63,232 bases of DNA from Pseudorhodobacter antarcticus. GTDB lineage: Bacteria > Pseudomonadota > Alphaproteobacteria > Rhodobacterales > Rhodobacteraceae. Where the stretch lies: positions 1 through 63,232 of the forward strand of contig CAMAQR010000022.1 in assembly GCA_945860375.1 (NCBI GenBank), in the 5' to 3' direction. The position numbers and the translations under genes were made by a program. Shown in pieces: positions 1 through 9,800 of this stretch (positions within the stretch are counted from its first letter, which is position 1; each line of letters starts with the position of its first letter). The notes below the pieces were generated by a model. That model made no database searches and had not been told where the DNA came from. It saw nothing but the letters and a program-made list of their open reading frames with translations.

Positions 1-108
1 TGAAGGGCCAAAGCATCCGGGCAACCGCCAGCTCTGCGACAAGCGCGGCCGCCCGGATGCTGCCGCACGCCTACGCGGCAATCTTGCCAACCCCAAAGTG
101 GCAACATT

Positions 109-309
109 TTGCACTGCCCTTTGGCTCACTTTTACTCTGCCGTTGACACACTAACATTCCTCGTCGTCGCACTGATCGCGGCTGTACTCGGTTTTGGCGG
201 CATTGCGGGCACATCGGCCGGCATCGCACAAATCCTGTTTTTCGTATTCATCGTCCTCTTCGCCGTCGCGATGATCACCCGCGCCTTGCGTGGCCGCCCA
301 CCGCTTTGA
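109..309 (+). CDS. DUF1328 family small membrane protein
   Basis: The product is a short hydrophobic protein of 66 residues from a TTG start. Its core, [18 protein letters not shown] followed by a second hydrophobic stretch [12 protein letters not shown], is the typical two-helix DUF1328 (YtjA-type) pattern. Homologues are usually 50-60 residues and begin only a few residues before the FLVVALIA block, so the first 10-15 residues here may not be translated; TTG at 121 is a shorter alternative. The function of the family is not established. It stands alone, and a hairpin at 386-412 may end its transcript. Confidence 0.75.
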   Translation: MHCPLAHFYSAVDTLTFLVVALIAAVLGFGGIAGTSAGIAQILFFVFIVLFAVAMITRALRGRPPL

Positions 310-385
310 CAGACCTGCAAACAGGGATCAGGGCAGGGCTGTGGGCAAGCACATTGGCCCGTAGACAATGTCGTAACAGTCCGCC

Positions 386-412
386 AAAGGGCAGCGCAAA
401 ACGCTGCCCTTT
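386..412. terminator. Strong hairpin, probable bidirectional terminator
   Basis: An 11-bp perfect inverted repeat, AAAGGGCAGCG and CGCTGCCCTTT, encloses a 5-nt loop (CAAAA). The T-run is short on either strand. It lies 77 nt after the DUF1328 gene, and the minus-strand aromatic operon ends at 750, so it could serve either side. Confidence 0.6.
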
Positions 413-749
413 GAGGCTGGCGTCACTGCCGCTTACAGTGCCCTCACACGGTGAAAGGGCCACGCACAGGGAAAAGATCAAAGCGCGGTGGCGGCCAGTT
501 CGTAAGGCTAGAAAAGCCATCCCGACAGCGTTGCCACCAAACTTGCGCGCAGCGTTTTGGAGAGGTGGCCTCCCCCCGCAGTGCACATGCAAAGGCCTGC
601 CCAAGCGCTGCAAAAAAATATAAACCAGATTATCGATCAATCTGAGCCGATTTGCGTTGAACACGGGCTTGGAAAATTTATCGAAATCAATGCGTTAGAA
701 TTCGCATGACGCCTGTAGCAGAAAGCGAAGATGGCCACGGGCACCAGTT
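413..749. other. Intergenic stretch, no gene recognised
   Basis: The reading frames crossing this stretch have atypical composition, no convincing ribosome binding site and no recognisable family. No tRNA or clear small-RNA structure was seen. It separates the DUF1328 gene from the convergent end of the aromatic operon. Confidence 0.5.
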
Positions 750-935
750 TCAGGGGTTCTGCGCCAGTCGCAACGCCTCCGCCAGCACGTCATCATGGCC
801 GATGTGGTTCATCAGGATCAGCAAAAGGCGGGCATTCATGGCGTGGCTTTCGGACTCGCTCAGCCCGTCATGTGCGGCAATCAGGCGCGCATAGGTTTCG
901 TCCGGGTTCGGAAAATTGGGTTTGACGATCAGCAT
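750..935 (-). CDS. DUF2783 small protein, MhaB-like coupling protein candidate
   Basis: This 61-residue protein has the look of the DUF2783 family: an N-terminal ETYARLIAAHDGLS segment and a C-terminal helical LLILMNHIGHDDVLAEAL segment. Its ATG lies inside the last codons of the upstream flavin monooxygenase (7-nt overlap ATGCTGA), so the two are translationally coupled. Known: in Pseudomonas putida U, 3-hydroxyphenylacetate 6-hydroxylase is a flavoprotein (MhaA) plus a coupling protein of about this size (MhaB). Inferred: this gene is the coupling partner of the adjacent monooxygenase. Last gene of the hmgA operon. Confidence 0.75.
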   Translation of the reverse strand: MLIVKPNFPNPDETYARLIAAHDGLSESESHAMNARLLLILMNHIGHDDVLAEALRLAQNP

Positions 936-2551
936 GTTATCTCCATTGCCAAAGCGCGGGCGAGGGCGGCTTCGATTTTGGCCGCGTCGTAGGTTTCCCA
1001 GCGCGCGGCGACATGCTGGTCGGGGCGGATCAGGTAAGTGGCGCTTTTGGCGTCTCCCAGATAACGCGCCTGCAATTCGGGTGAGACATTCAGCGCGAGG
1101 CGCGGGATGGTCTGGCCATGGGCCGTCATAACCGCCGGGGCCTCAAGGTTCAGTGTCATCAGGACAAAGCCGCGGCCCAGTTTGGGCAGCAGCCAGCCAT
1201 CGGGCAATGGCGCATCGGCGCAGGGGCTGCCGGGGCGGGTGCGCGCGGGCATCTTGGCGCAGTCGTCGCCGTTCAGGTCCGATCCGTCATAGGTGCAAGG
1301 CAGTGACAGACGACCGGAATTCACGATGGTGCGGGCAAAGGGCAGGGTTTCGGCCAAGGCCAGAACCGCGTTGCGGAACATCTTCGACACCGGCGTTTTC
1401 GGCGTGATGAAATCGGTGGCGCGGGTGGAGTTCAGGATATTTTCGTCCGCACCCTGCACGCGCTCGGCGTCATAGCTGTCCAGCAGAGCTTCGGGTGCCT
1501 GCCCCTTGACCACCAACGCCAGTTTCCAGCCCAGATTGTCGATGTCCTGCACGCCGGAATTGGCCCCACGCGCGCCAAAGGGGCTGACCTGATGCGCCGA
1601 ATCGCCCGCAAACAGCACGCGGCCATGGCGAAACTGGTCCATCCGGCGACATTGGAAGGTGTAGATCGAGCACCAGTCCAACTCATAGTCCACATCTGGC
1701 CCAAGCATGGCATCGACGCGGGCGCGGATATTTGCGGGTTCCAGTTCTTTGGCGCGGTCGATGTTCCAGCCAAGTTGAAAGTCGATGCGCCAAATGTCAT
1801 CAGGCTGTTTGTGCAGCAGGGCAGAGCCGCCCGATTTGAAATGCGGTTCAAACCAGAACCAGCGTTCGGTCGGAAAATCGGCCTTCATCTTGACGTCGGC
1901 GATCAGGAAATTGTCCTCAAACACCCTGCCCTTGAAATCCAGCCCCAGCATGGTGCGCACAGGTGACCGGGCGCCGTCGCAGGCAATCAGCCAATCGGTG
2001 TCAATCTGGTAGGGGCCGTCGGGGGTGGCAATATCAACCATGATGTGGTCGCCTGCGTCTGTGATGCCATCCACGCGGTTGCGGCCCCGGATTTCGATGG
2101 GTGCACCTTCGGATTGGGCCAGCACAATCGCCTCGTGCAGGAACCGCTCGAAATGGGGCTGCTGCAGGTTGATGAAGGCAGGCAAAGCGTGGCCATCTTC
2201 GGGCAACAGGTTGAACTCATACAGCAACCGGTCGTCGTGGAAAACCTTTCCCAGATTCCAGCGCACACCTTTGTCCAGCATCGGCCCCACCGCACCCAGT
2301 CGGTCACAAATTTCCAGCGTTCGTTTGGCAAAACACAGTGCGCGGCTGCCTTGGCCCGCGCCCTCATGGTCGTCCAGCACCAAAACCGGCACGCCGCGAC
2401 GGCCAAGGTCCAGCGCTGCGGCCAAGCCAACCGGGCCGCCGCCGACAATCACCACCGGATGCCGCGCCGGTTCAGCGGCGGTTTGATCGGGCGATTTGGT
2501 GTAGGGGTACAGCCGAAATGCGATCGGGTAGCGGTTACCAACTTCGGTCAT
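929..2551 (-). CDS. FAD-dependent aromatic monooxygenase (MhaA-like hydroxylase)
   Basis: A 540-residue class A flavin monooxygenase. A Rossmann GGGPVG motif sits at about residues 37-42, the DG motif (CDGARSPVR) near 190, and the second FAD motif AGDSAHQVSPFGARG near 315. Length and layout fit the PheA/TfdB/MhpA group that hydroxylates phenolic rings with NAD(P)H and O2. A GGGGAG-type ribosome binding site supports the ATG at 2551. The gene is 9 nt after the MBL gene and overlaps the DUF2783 gene. Next to hmgA and fahA, the natural role would be making homogentisate from 3-hydroxyphenylacetate (MhaA); this is inference, and another ring-hydroxylation substrate is possible. Confidence 0.85.
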   Translation of the reverse strand: MTEVGNRYPIAFRLYPYTKSPDQTAAEPARHPVVIVGGGPVGLAAALDLGRRGVPVLVLDDHEGAGQGSRALCFAKRTLEICDRLGAVGPMLDKGVRWNLGKVFHDDRLLYEFNLLPEDGHALPAFINLQQPHFERFLHEAIVLAQSEGAPIEIRGRNRVDGITDAGDHIMVDIATPDGPYQIDTDWLIACDGARSPVRTMLGLDFKGRVFEDNFLIADVKMKADFPTERWFWFEPHFKSGGSALLHKQPDDIWRIDFQLGWNIDRAKELEPANIRARVDAMLGPDVDYELDWCSIYTFQCRRMDQFRHGRVLFAGDSAHQVSPFGARGANSGVQDIDNLGWKLALVVKGQAPEALLDSYDAERVQGADENILNSTRATDFITPKTPVSKMFRNAVLALAETLPFARTIVNSGRLSLPCTYDGSDLNGDDCAKMPARTRPGSPCADAPLPDGWLLPKLGRGFVLMTLNLEAPAVMTAHGQTIPRLALNVSPELQARYLGDAKSATYLIRPDQHVAARWETYDAAKIEAALARALAMEITC

Positions 2552-2560
2552 GATGCTCCC

Positions 2561-3511
2561 CTAGCCCTGCAGCGCCGCCCACATGTCCAGATCGCGCTGC
2601 GCGGTCCAGATGCGAGGGTGGCTGATGCCGCGCGCTTCGTCATAGGCGCGGGCGACGTTGAAGGGCAGGCAGTGTTCGTAGATGGCGTAGTCCTTGAATT
2701 TGGGGTCACATTCGGCGCGGCAGGCATCCCAAGCCTCACGCAGGGTGCCGTTGCGGGCCGCGATGCGGGCGACAGGTTTGTAAGTGCTGTCGACGAAATC
2801 TCGGGTGCGGTCGAGAGCGGCATTCACCGCCGCCCGCCCGATGACGGCATCACCACGACCGGGTGCAATGGCATCCAGATCATAGGCGCGGATGGCATCC
2901 AACGTGGCACCCCATTCATTGAAATGGCCGTCACCGCAGTAGCAGGCCGAATGCGCCTCGACGATATCGCCGGTGAACATCACATTCTGGTCAGGCACAT
3001 GAATGATCGCATCGCCTGCGGTGTGGGCGCGGCCCAACTGGCAGATGTCAACGCGGCGATTGCCAAGGAAGACGCTCATTTTGCCGTTGAACGTGGTGGT
3101 GGGCCAGGTCAGGCCGGGGATCGACTCGTGGCCTTGGAACAGGCGGGGAAAACGTTGAAATTCGCTGTCCCAATCTTCTTGCCCACGCTCGGCCACCATG
3201 TTGCGGGCGGCTTCGGACATGATCACTTGTTCCGCGCCAAAGGCCGATGCGCCCAACACACGGACGGCGTGATAATGGGTCAACACGACATGTGAAATCG
3301 GCTTGTCGGTGACGGACCGCACACAGTCGATGACCTTTTGCGCAAGACGCGGGGTGGCTTGCGCCTCGACGATCATGACGCTTTCATCACCGATGATGAC
3401 GCCGGAATTTGGATCGCCTTCGGCAGTGAACGCATACAATCCTTCACCGATTTCGGCGAAGGTGATTTTCTTGTCTGCCATGTCGCCTTGTGACGCAAAA
3501 GCTTTTGCCAT
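2561..3511 (-). CDS. MBL-fold metallo-hydrolase with modified metal motif
   Basis: 316 residues from the ATG at 3511, chosen because an AGGGACC ribosome binding site precedes it; the frame is open upstream but lies inside fahA. The beta-lactamase fold is visible from VVLTHYHAVRVLG at residues 75-87, HTAGDAI and FTGDIVEAHS. The usual HxHxDH is HYHAVR here, so the Asp-His pair that normally binds the second zinc is not present at that spot. Such variant MBL proteins occur beside phenylacetate/homogentisate genes, but their reaction is unknown to me. Sits between fahA and the monooxygenase in the operon. Confidence 0.8.
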   Translation of the reverse strand: MAKAFASQGDMADKKITFAEIGEGLYAFTAEGDPNSGVIIGDESVMIVEAQATPRLAQKVIDCVRSVTDKPISHVVLTHYHAVRVLGASAFGAEQVIMSEAARNMVAERGQEDWDSEFQRFPRLFQGHESIPGLTWPTTTFNGKMSVFLGNRRVDICQLGRAHTAGDAIIHVPDQNVMFTGDIVEAHSACYCGDGHFNEWGATLDAIRAYDLDAIAPGRGDAVIGRAAVNAALDRTRDFVDSTYKPVARIAARNGTLREAWDACRAECDPKFKDYAIYEHCLPFNVARAYDEARGISHPRIWTAQRDLDMWAALQG

Positions 3512-3521
3512 GGTGGTCCCT

Positions 3522-4772
3522 TTATTCTGAATAGGGGGTTTCATAGGCGGCCAGCACTTTGCCAGTGCAGGTGCCAAACCCGATGCGGTAGCCATTGCCC
3601 TGCGCATGCCCGCGCAGGGTAAGTGTATCATTGTCTTCGACAAAGCTGCGGGTGCCGCCGGCGATCTCGAACGGTTCCTTGCCGCCCCAAGACAGTTCCA
3701 GCAGACTGCCACGGCTGTCTTTGCCCGGCCCGGAAATCGTGCCCGATCCCAGCAAGTCGCCCACGGTCATCGGGCAGCCGCAGGTGGTGTGATGGGCCAG
3801 TTGCTGCGGGGCGGAATAGTACATTTCCGCGTAATTGGTACGGCAAATCACGGTTTCCGCACCATCTTCCGGCGTCAATCCAACCTCCAGCGCGATGTCA
3901 TAGAGCATGGGGCCGGGCTCAAGCAGATGCGGCAGCAAGGGCACCTCGCGCGGTGGGGTGGGCACGCGGAACGGTTCCAACGCCGCCCGCGTCACAATCC
4001 ACGGGCTGATGCTGGTGGCGGTGGCCTTGGACTGAAACGGGCCAAGGGGCTGATACTCCCACGCCTGAATGTCGCGTGCCGACCAGTCGTTCAGCAGCAC
4101 ATAGCCAAAGATCATCGCCTCGGCCTGCGCCACGGTCACCGGGCGGTCACTGGCGACACCCACCACAGCGCCCAATTCCAGCTCGATATCAAATCGGGCC
4201 GAGGGGGCCAAGCGGGGGGTGCTGTCGCTTGGCCCCTTCACCTGCCCCCAAGGGCGACGCACATTGGTGCCCGAGACAACCACCGACGACGCACGCCCGT
4301 TATAGCTGATGGGAATATGCAGCCAATTCGGCGGCAGGGCGTTTTCGGCACCGCGAAACATGGTACCGACATTGGTGGCGTGGTGACGGCTGGCGTAGAA
4401 ATCGGTGAACTCCGACACCAGAAACGGCAGCTGTAGGTCCACATCCTCGATGGGCCACAAATAGGGCTGCACAACGTCGCGTAGCGGTGCGCCTGTGGCC
4501 AGAAGCGCCGTCAACTGCGCCCGCAAGTCAGCCCAAACCGCGGGGCCTGCCGCCATCACCTCATTCCAGAACGGCACGTCCAACAGTGGCCCGCCGTCCA
4601 GCACCAGCAGGCCCGCCGCCTCCAATGCCGCCACATCAAGCACCTGATTGCCGATTGCCACGCCACAACGCGGGTTGTCGTCCGCCGAGAACACGCCGCA
4701 AGGTAGGTTGTTCAGTGGGAAATCGGCTTCGGGATGGTTGGCGCTGGCGACCCAGCTGTGGATCCTTGGCAT
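3522..4772 (-). CDS. fahA: Fumarylacetoacetase
   Basis: 416 residues, the normal length for fumarylacetoacetase, which splits fumarylacetoacetate into fumarate and acetoacetate in the last step of homogentisate breakdown. Family signatures: FTDFYASRHHATNVG (metal Asp and catalytic His region), NDWSARDIQAWEYQPLGPF, and LGSGTISGPGKDSRGS in the C-terminal half. The ATG at 4772 gives the usual N-terminus; the longer open frame upstream runs into hmgA. hmgA ends 25 nt upstream. No maleylacetoacetate isomerase gene lies in the operon. Confidence 0.93.
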   Translation of the reverse strand: MPRIHSWVASANHPEADFPLNNLPCGVFSADDNPRCGVAIGNQVLDVAALEAAGLLVLDGGPLLDVPFWNEVMAAGPAVWADLRAQLTALLATGAPLRDVVQPYLWPIEDVDLQLPFLVSEFTDFYASRHHATNVGTMFRGAENALPPNWLHIPISYNGRASSVVVSGTNVRRPWGQVKGPSDSTPRLAPSARFDIELELGAVVGVASDRPVTVAQAEAMIFGYVLLNDWSARDIQAWEYQPLGPFQSKATATSISPWIVTRAALEPFRVPTPPREVPLLPHLLEPGPMLYDIALEVGLTPEDGAETVICRTNYAEMYYSAPQQLAHHTTCGCPMTVGDLLGSGTISGPGKDSRGSLLELSWGGKEPFEIAGGTRSFVEDNDTLTLRGHAQGNGYRIGFGTCTGKVLAAYETPYSE

Positions 4773-4797
4773 GAGATGTCTTTCCGAGGATGGGGTG

Positions 4798-6144
4798 TTA
4801 CTTGACGCCGGGGGTGCCGTCGAATTTCTTCTCCATCGTTTCCCAGCAGTCGATGTAATCATCCTGCAACGGCGCCTCTTTCGCGGCGAAACGGGTGAGG
4901 TGCTGGGGGAAGCGGGTCTCGAACATGAAGGACATGGTGTTGTCCAGCTTTTCCGGCCCCAAGTCCACGTTGGATGCCCTGTCAAAAGCGTTCCTGTCGG
5001 GCCCATGCGGCAGCATCATGTTGTGCAGGCTGGTGCCGCCGGGGACAAAGCCCTTGGGCTTGGCGTCATAGATGCCGTAAATGTTGCCCATCATCTCGGA
5101 CATGATGTTCTTGTGATACCATGGCGGCCGGAAGGTGTTTTCGGCCACCATCCAGCGTTCGCGGAACAGCACAAAATCAATATTTGCCGTGCCTTCCACG
5201 CCCGAAGGCGCGGTCAGCACTGTAAAAATCGAAGGATCGGGGTGATCGAACAAGATCGCCCCCACCGGGCAATAGCTGCGCAGGTCGTATTTCACTGGCG
5301 CATAGTTGCCGTGCCACGCCACCACGTCGAGCGGGCTTTGGCCGATGCGAGTTTCGTGAAACTGGCCGCACCATTTGACCGTGACCTTGGATGGCACTTC
5401 GCGATCCTCAAACGCCGCCACGGGGGTTTTGAAATCGCGACGGTTGGCCATGCAGTTGGCCCCAATCGGGCCGCGTCCGGGCAGCACAAATTTCTGGCCG
5501 TAGTTTTCGCAGACAAAGCCACGACAGGGGCCTTGCACCACCTCCACCCGGTAAACCAGACCGCGCGGGATCACGGCGATTTCCTGCGGCTCCAGATCAA
5601 TGATGCCCAATTCGGTGTAAAACCGCAGGCGGCCTTCTTGCGGCACGATCAGCAATTCACTGTCGGCGCTGAAGAAATACTCATCGACCATAGAGTCCGT
5701 GACCAGATAGATGTGGCTGGCCATGCCCACTTGCGTGTTCACATCGCCCGCTGTGGTCATCGTGCGCATACCGGTCAGCCAGGTCAGAGCCTGCCCCGCA
5801 TGCGGCACCGGATCCCAGCGGTATTGGCCAAGGCTGATAACGTCAGGGTCGATATGGGGGGCGGATTTCCAATAGGGCAGGTCGATCTTGGCAAACCGAT
5901 GGGTGTGCTTGACCGATGGGCGGATGCGATAGCACCAGGTCCGTTCATTCTGATGGCTGGGCGCGGTGAAGGCAGTGCCGGTCAGCTGTTCGCCATACAG
6001 GCCATAGTTGCACTTTTGTGGGCTGTTCATGCCTTGGGGCAGCGCGCCCGGCAGCGCCTCGGTTTCAAAATCATTGCCGAAACCGGGCATGTAGCCCTCA
6101 TGCGGGCCGGGCAGGGACGGGGCGCGGGTCATGGGTCTGGACAT
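4798..6144 (-). CDS. hmgA: Homogentisate 1,2-dioxygenase
   Basis: 448 residues. The enzyme opens the homogentisate ring to maleylacetoacetate using Fe(II) and O2. The start region [20 protein letters not shown] is characteristic. The iron ligands known for the family are visible in the C-terminal third as PWYHKN, SEMMGN and LPHGPD. A GAGGAG ribosome binding site supports the ATG at 6144. First gene of the minus-strand operon hmgA-fahA-MBL-monooxygenase-DUF2783. A perfect 6-bp inverted repeat at 6177-6196 lies just upstream and may be the operator. Confidence 0.95.
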   Translation of the reverse strand: MSRPMTRAPSLPGPHEGYMPGFGNDFETEALPGALPQGMNSPQKCNYGLYGEQLTGTAFTAPSHQNERTWCYRIRPSVKHTHRFAKIDLPYWKSAPHIDPDVISLGQYRWDPVPHAGQALTWLTGMRTMTTAGDVNTQVGMASHIYLVTDSMVDEYFFSADSELLIVPQEGRLRFYTELGIIDLEPQEIAVIPRGLVYRVEVVQGPCRGFVCENYGQKFVLPGRGPIGANCMANRRDFKTPVAAFEDREVPSKVTVKWCGQFHETRIGQSPLDVVAWHGNYAPVKYDLRSYCPVGAILFDHPDPSIFTVLTAPSGVEGTANIDFVLFRERWMVAENTFRPPWYHKNIMSEMMGNIYGIYDAKPKGFVPGGTSLHNMMLPHGPDRNAFDRASNVDLGPEKLDNTMSFMFETRFPQHLTRFAAKEAPLQDDYIDCWETMEKKFDGTPGVK

Positions 6145-6176
6145 GGGGGCTCCTCGGGCGGTGATCTATCATTATA

Positions 6177-6196
6177 TTCGTTTCATTTGCAACGAA
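6177..6196. promoter_or_regulatory. Palindrome upstream of hmgA, candidate Lrp-family operator
   Basis: TTCGTT and AACGAA half sites separated by 8 nt (TCATTTGC). The central TTTCATTTGCAA 12-mer occurs again at 6707-6718 between the Lrp-type regulator and putA. Position within 35 nt of the hmgA start fits a transcription-factor site. Confidence 0.45.
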
Positions 6197-6235
6197 GTCA
6201 ATGCAAAGTTGCATGTCGGGCATCGGGTTTCGGGG

Positions 6236-6697
6236 TCAGAACACTTCCTTCACTGCCTCCATCGCCACATAGGTCGAGGTCGATGCCACATGTGGCAGCG
6301 CGGAAATCCGTTCGGCCAGAACGCGGCGGTAGTCTTGAATATCGGTCGTGCGCACCTTCAAAAGATAGTCGAACCGGCTGGCGATCATGTGGCATTGCTC
6401 GACCTCTGGCACCGCCAGCGCTGCTTTGTTGAACGCTTGCAGCGCGGCCTCACGCGTGTCGGACAGCCGCACCTCGACAAAGGCGACATGCGCCAAACCC
6501 ATGCGGATCGGGTCCAGATTGGCGCGGTAACCGGTGATCACGCCCGCATCCTCCAGCCGTTTCATCCGGGCCTGGGTGGGCGATTTCGACAACCCGATGC
6601 GGCGGGCGAGTTCGGTGGCGGTGATGCGACCTTCGACCGCCAGAACCCGCAAAATGGCCTGATCAAAGCGGTCAAGGTTGGTGCGGTCGGATGACAT
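6236..6697 (-). CDS. putR: Lrp/AsnC family regulator, PutR-like
   Basis: 153 residues from the ATG at 6697 (GAAAG ribosome binding site); an ATG at 6712 is an alternative. The N-terminal winged helix-turn-helix (TATELARRIGLSKSPTQARM, about residues 24-43) is followed by a RAM/AsnC ligand-binding domain. Divergence from putA is the classic arrangement for PutR, the proline-responsive activator of putA in alphaproteobacteria. Because hmgA lies 91 nt downstream and carries a similar site, the regulator may also touch the aromatic operon. The putR name rests on context plus family, not on a direct match. Confidence 0.8.
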   Translation of the reverse strand: MSSDRTNLDRFDQAILRVLAVEGRITATELARRIGLSKSPTQARMKRLEDAGVITGYRANLDPIRMGLAHVAFVEVRLSDTREAALQAFNKAALAVPEVEQCHMIASRFDYLLKVRTTDIQDYRRVLAERISALPHVASTSTYVAMEAVKEVF

Positions 6698-6703
6698 GGC
6701 GTT

Positions 6704-6723
6704 TTCTTTCATTTGCAAGCGAA
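6704..6723. promoter_or_regulatory. Candidate operator between putR and putA
   Basis: A 20-nt element beginning TTCTTTCATTTG and ending GCAAGCGAA (bases overlap at the centre) closely matches the palindrome at 6177-6196: both share TTTCATTTGCAA and are bounded by TTC and CGAA. It lies immediately before the regulator start, so it could give autoregulation and divergent control of putA. Confidence 0.4.
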
Positions 6724-6804
6724 TTGGCTGCGGTTTGGCACAACTTCGGGACAACAGCCTGTCAATTCCCCGCTATCATGGAACAACCTTACAGGAGAAC
6801 TTCG

Positions 6805-9800
6805 ATGCCCGCGATGACCGAAAGCTGGACCGTGATCGACCGGATGTCTTTGCGCGACGAAGCGGCTTTGGTGGTCGATCTGATCGCAGAGGCCGGGCTG
6901 GACAGTCTGGCGCGCGCGCGCATCACCGCCGCCGGTGCCGATCTGGTCCGCCGCATTCGGGCTTCGGTAAAGCCGGGGTTGATGGAGGTGTTTCTGGCCG
7001 AATACGGGCTTTCGACGGATGAAGGCATCGCGCTGATGTGTCTGGCCGAGGCTTTGTTGCGGGTGCCGGACGCCGAAACCATGGACGCGCTGATCGAGGA
7101 CAAGATCGCACCAAGCGATTGGGGGCGGCATTTGGGCAAATCGGCGTCGTCTTTGGTGAATGCGTCAACCTGGGCTTTGATGCTGACCGGCAAGGTGCTG
7201 GACGAACGCGAGCCCGGAGTGGTGGGGCATTTGAAGGCTGTGGTCAAACGGCTGGGCGAGCCGGTGATCCGCACCGCTGTCACCCGCGCGATGAAGGAAA
7301 TGGGGCGCAACTTTGTGCTGGGCGAAACCATTGAGCTGGCAATGAAACGCGCACGTGAGCTGGAAGGGCAGGGCTATACCTACAGCTATGACATGCTGGG
7401 CGAGGCGGCGCGGACGGAAAGCGACGCGCGACGGTATCATCTGTCCTATTCCGCCGCGATCACCTCGATTGCCCGCGCGGCGACCGCCGGAGACATCCGC
7501 ACCAATCCCGGCATTTCAGTGAAACTGTCGGCGCTGCATCCGCGATACGAGGTGGCGAAACGGTCCCGCGTGATGGAAGAACTGGTGCCGCGCGTGCGGG
7601 CTTTGGCTGGCTTGGCCAAGGCTGCGGGCCTTGGCTTCAACATCGACGCCGAAGAAGCCGACCGTCTGGCGCTATCGCTTGAGGTGATCGAGGCTGTGCT
7701 GTCCGATCCCGCCCTGCGTGGTTGGGATGGCTTTGGCGTGGTGGTGCAGGCTTACGGGCGGCGTGCGGGGGCGGTGATCGACTGGCTTTATGCGCTGTCG
7801 GTGAAGTTGGATCGCCGCATCATGGTGCGGCTGGTCAAGGGCGCCTATTGGGACGCCGAGGTGAAGCGGGCGCAGGTTCTGGGGCTGGAATCGTTTCCGG
7901 TGTTCAGCCGCAAACAATCCACCGATGTGTCCTACATCGCCAATGCCCGCAAATTGCTGGGCATGACCGACCGGATTTATCCGCAGTTCGCCACCCACAA
8001 CGCCCATACCGTCGCTGCCATCATGGATATGGCCGATGATAAAAAGGCGTTTGAATTTCAGCGTTTGCACGGCATGGGGGAACGGCTGCACGACATCGTT
8101 CTAACGGATCACGGCACCCGCTGCCGCATTTATGCCCCTGTCGGCGCGCACCGTGATCTGCTGGCCTATCTGGTGCGGCGGTTGTTGGAGAACGGCGCGA
8201 ATTCCAGTTTCGTGAACCAGATTGTGAATGCCGAGGTCAGCCCTGAACGGGTCGCCGCCTGCCCTCTCACGGCGATAGAAGGCATGGCGTCGATCGTCAG
8301 CCCGGCGATTGCGACGGGTAGGGCGCTGTTTGGCCCGCGCCGGAATTCGCAAGGATGGGACTTGACCGATGCGGCCGATCTGGAGGCCATTGCACAAGCC
8401 CGTGCGCCGCATGAGACGCGGCAGTTTGATGCAGCACCGATGCTGGCTGGCCGCATGGCAGGCGGGCCACGGTTGCCGTTGACAAACCCGGCGACGGGGG
8501 CGGTCGTTGGACATGTGCTGACGGCGTCCGTGGCGGATGTGGACACCGCTTTGCGGTTGGCCGAACCTTGGGCCGCCCCTGCGGATGTGCGGGCGCAGGT
8601 TTTGCGCCGCGCGGCCGATCTGTACGAGGCCGAGTACGGCGCAATCTTCGCGCTTTTGGCGCGCGAGGCAGGGAAATCGCTGGCCGATGCCGTGGCTGAG
8701 CTGCGCGAGGCCGTCGATTTTTTACGCTATTATGCCGATGGTGCCGCCGCCCTGACCGCACCGGCGCATGGGGTATTCGCCTGCATCAGCCCGTGGAACT
8801 TTCCGCTGGCGATCTTTTCTGGTCAGATCGGTGCGGCTTTGGCCGCGGGCAACGCTGTGCTGGCCAAGCCCGCCGAGCAGACCCCGTTGATCGCCGCCTT
8901 GGCGGTCGAATTGCTGCTGAAAGCTGGGGTTCCGGCGTCGGCGCTGCAGCTTTTGCCCGGTGATGGCCAGGTCGGCGCGGCCGTCACACGCAATGCGCGC
9001 GTCAAGGGGGTCGCTTTCACCGGGTCCACCGAAACCGCGCTGCTGATCCGCCGTACCATGGCCGAGCATCTGGACCCGACGGCCCCCCTGATCGCCGAAA
9101 CCGGCGGTTTGAATGCGATGCTGGTCGATTCAACTGCGCTGCCGGAACAGGCGGTGCGCGATATTCTGGCATCTTCGTTCCAATCGGCTGGCCAACGCTG
9201 TTCGGCGCTGCGCTGTTTGTATGTGCAGGAAGACGTGGCTGAAACCGTGCAAGAGATGTTGTTCGGCGCAATGGATGAATTGGCGCTGGGCGATCCCTTG
9301 GATCTGTTCACCGATGTTGGTCCGGTGATCGACGCTCAGGCGCAGTCCGGCATCCGCGACTACATCGCTGCCGCGCGGGCCGAGGGGCGGGTTTTGAAGG
9401 AAATGACGGCGCCCAAACTGGGCACCTTTATCGCCCCTACGGTGATCAAGGTGTCGGGTATTGCCGCCATGCCGCATGAGATTTTTGGCCCCGTCCTGCA
9501 CATCGCCACTTTCAAGGCGGGCGAGGTGATGGAAGTGGTGAAGGCCGTCAACGCCACCGGCTACGGCCTGACCTTCGGGCTGCACACCCGCATTGACGAC
9601 CGCGTTCAGGCGGTGGTCGAGGCGCTGCATGTCGGCAACACCTATGTCAACCGCAACCAGATCGGCGCGGTGGTGGGCAGCCAACCCTTTGGTGGCGAGG
9701 GGCTTTCAGGCACTGGGCCAAAGGCGGGTGGGCCGGAATACCTGATCCGCTATACGCGGTCTGCGGCCCCTGTCGCGGGCGTGGAGGACCGCGAAACCAC

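Noticed and set aside
275..664. 129-codon minus-strand frame in the first intergenic region
   Set aside because: It overlaps the DUF1328 gene and the terminator hairpin, has no ribosome binding site and an implausible composition.
6805..6950. Possible ribbon-helix-helix repressor domain at the start of PutA
   Set aside because: The N-terminus goes straight into the PRODH arm region and no RHH pattern is visible; the neighbouring Lrp-type regulator explains control.
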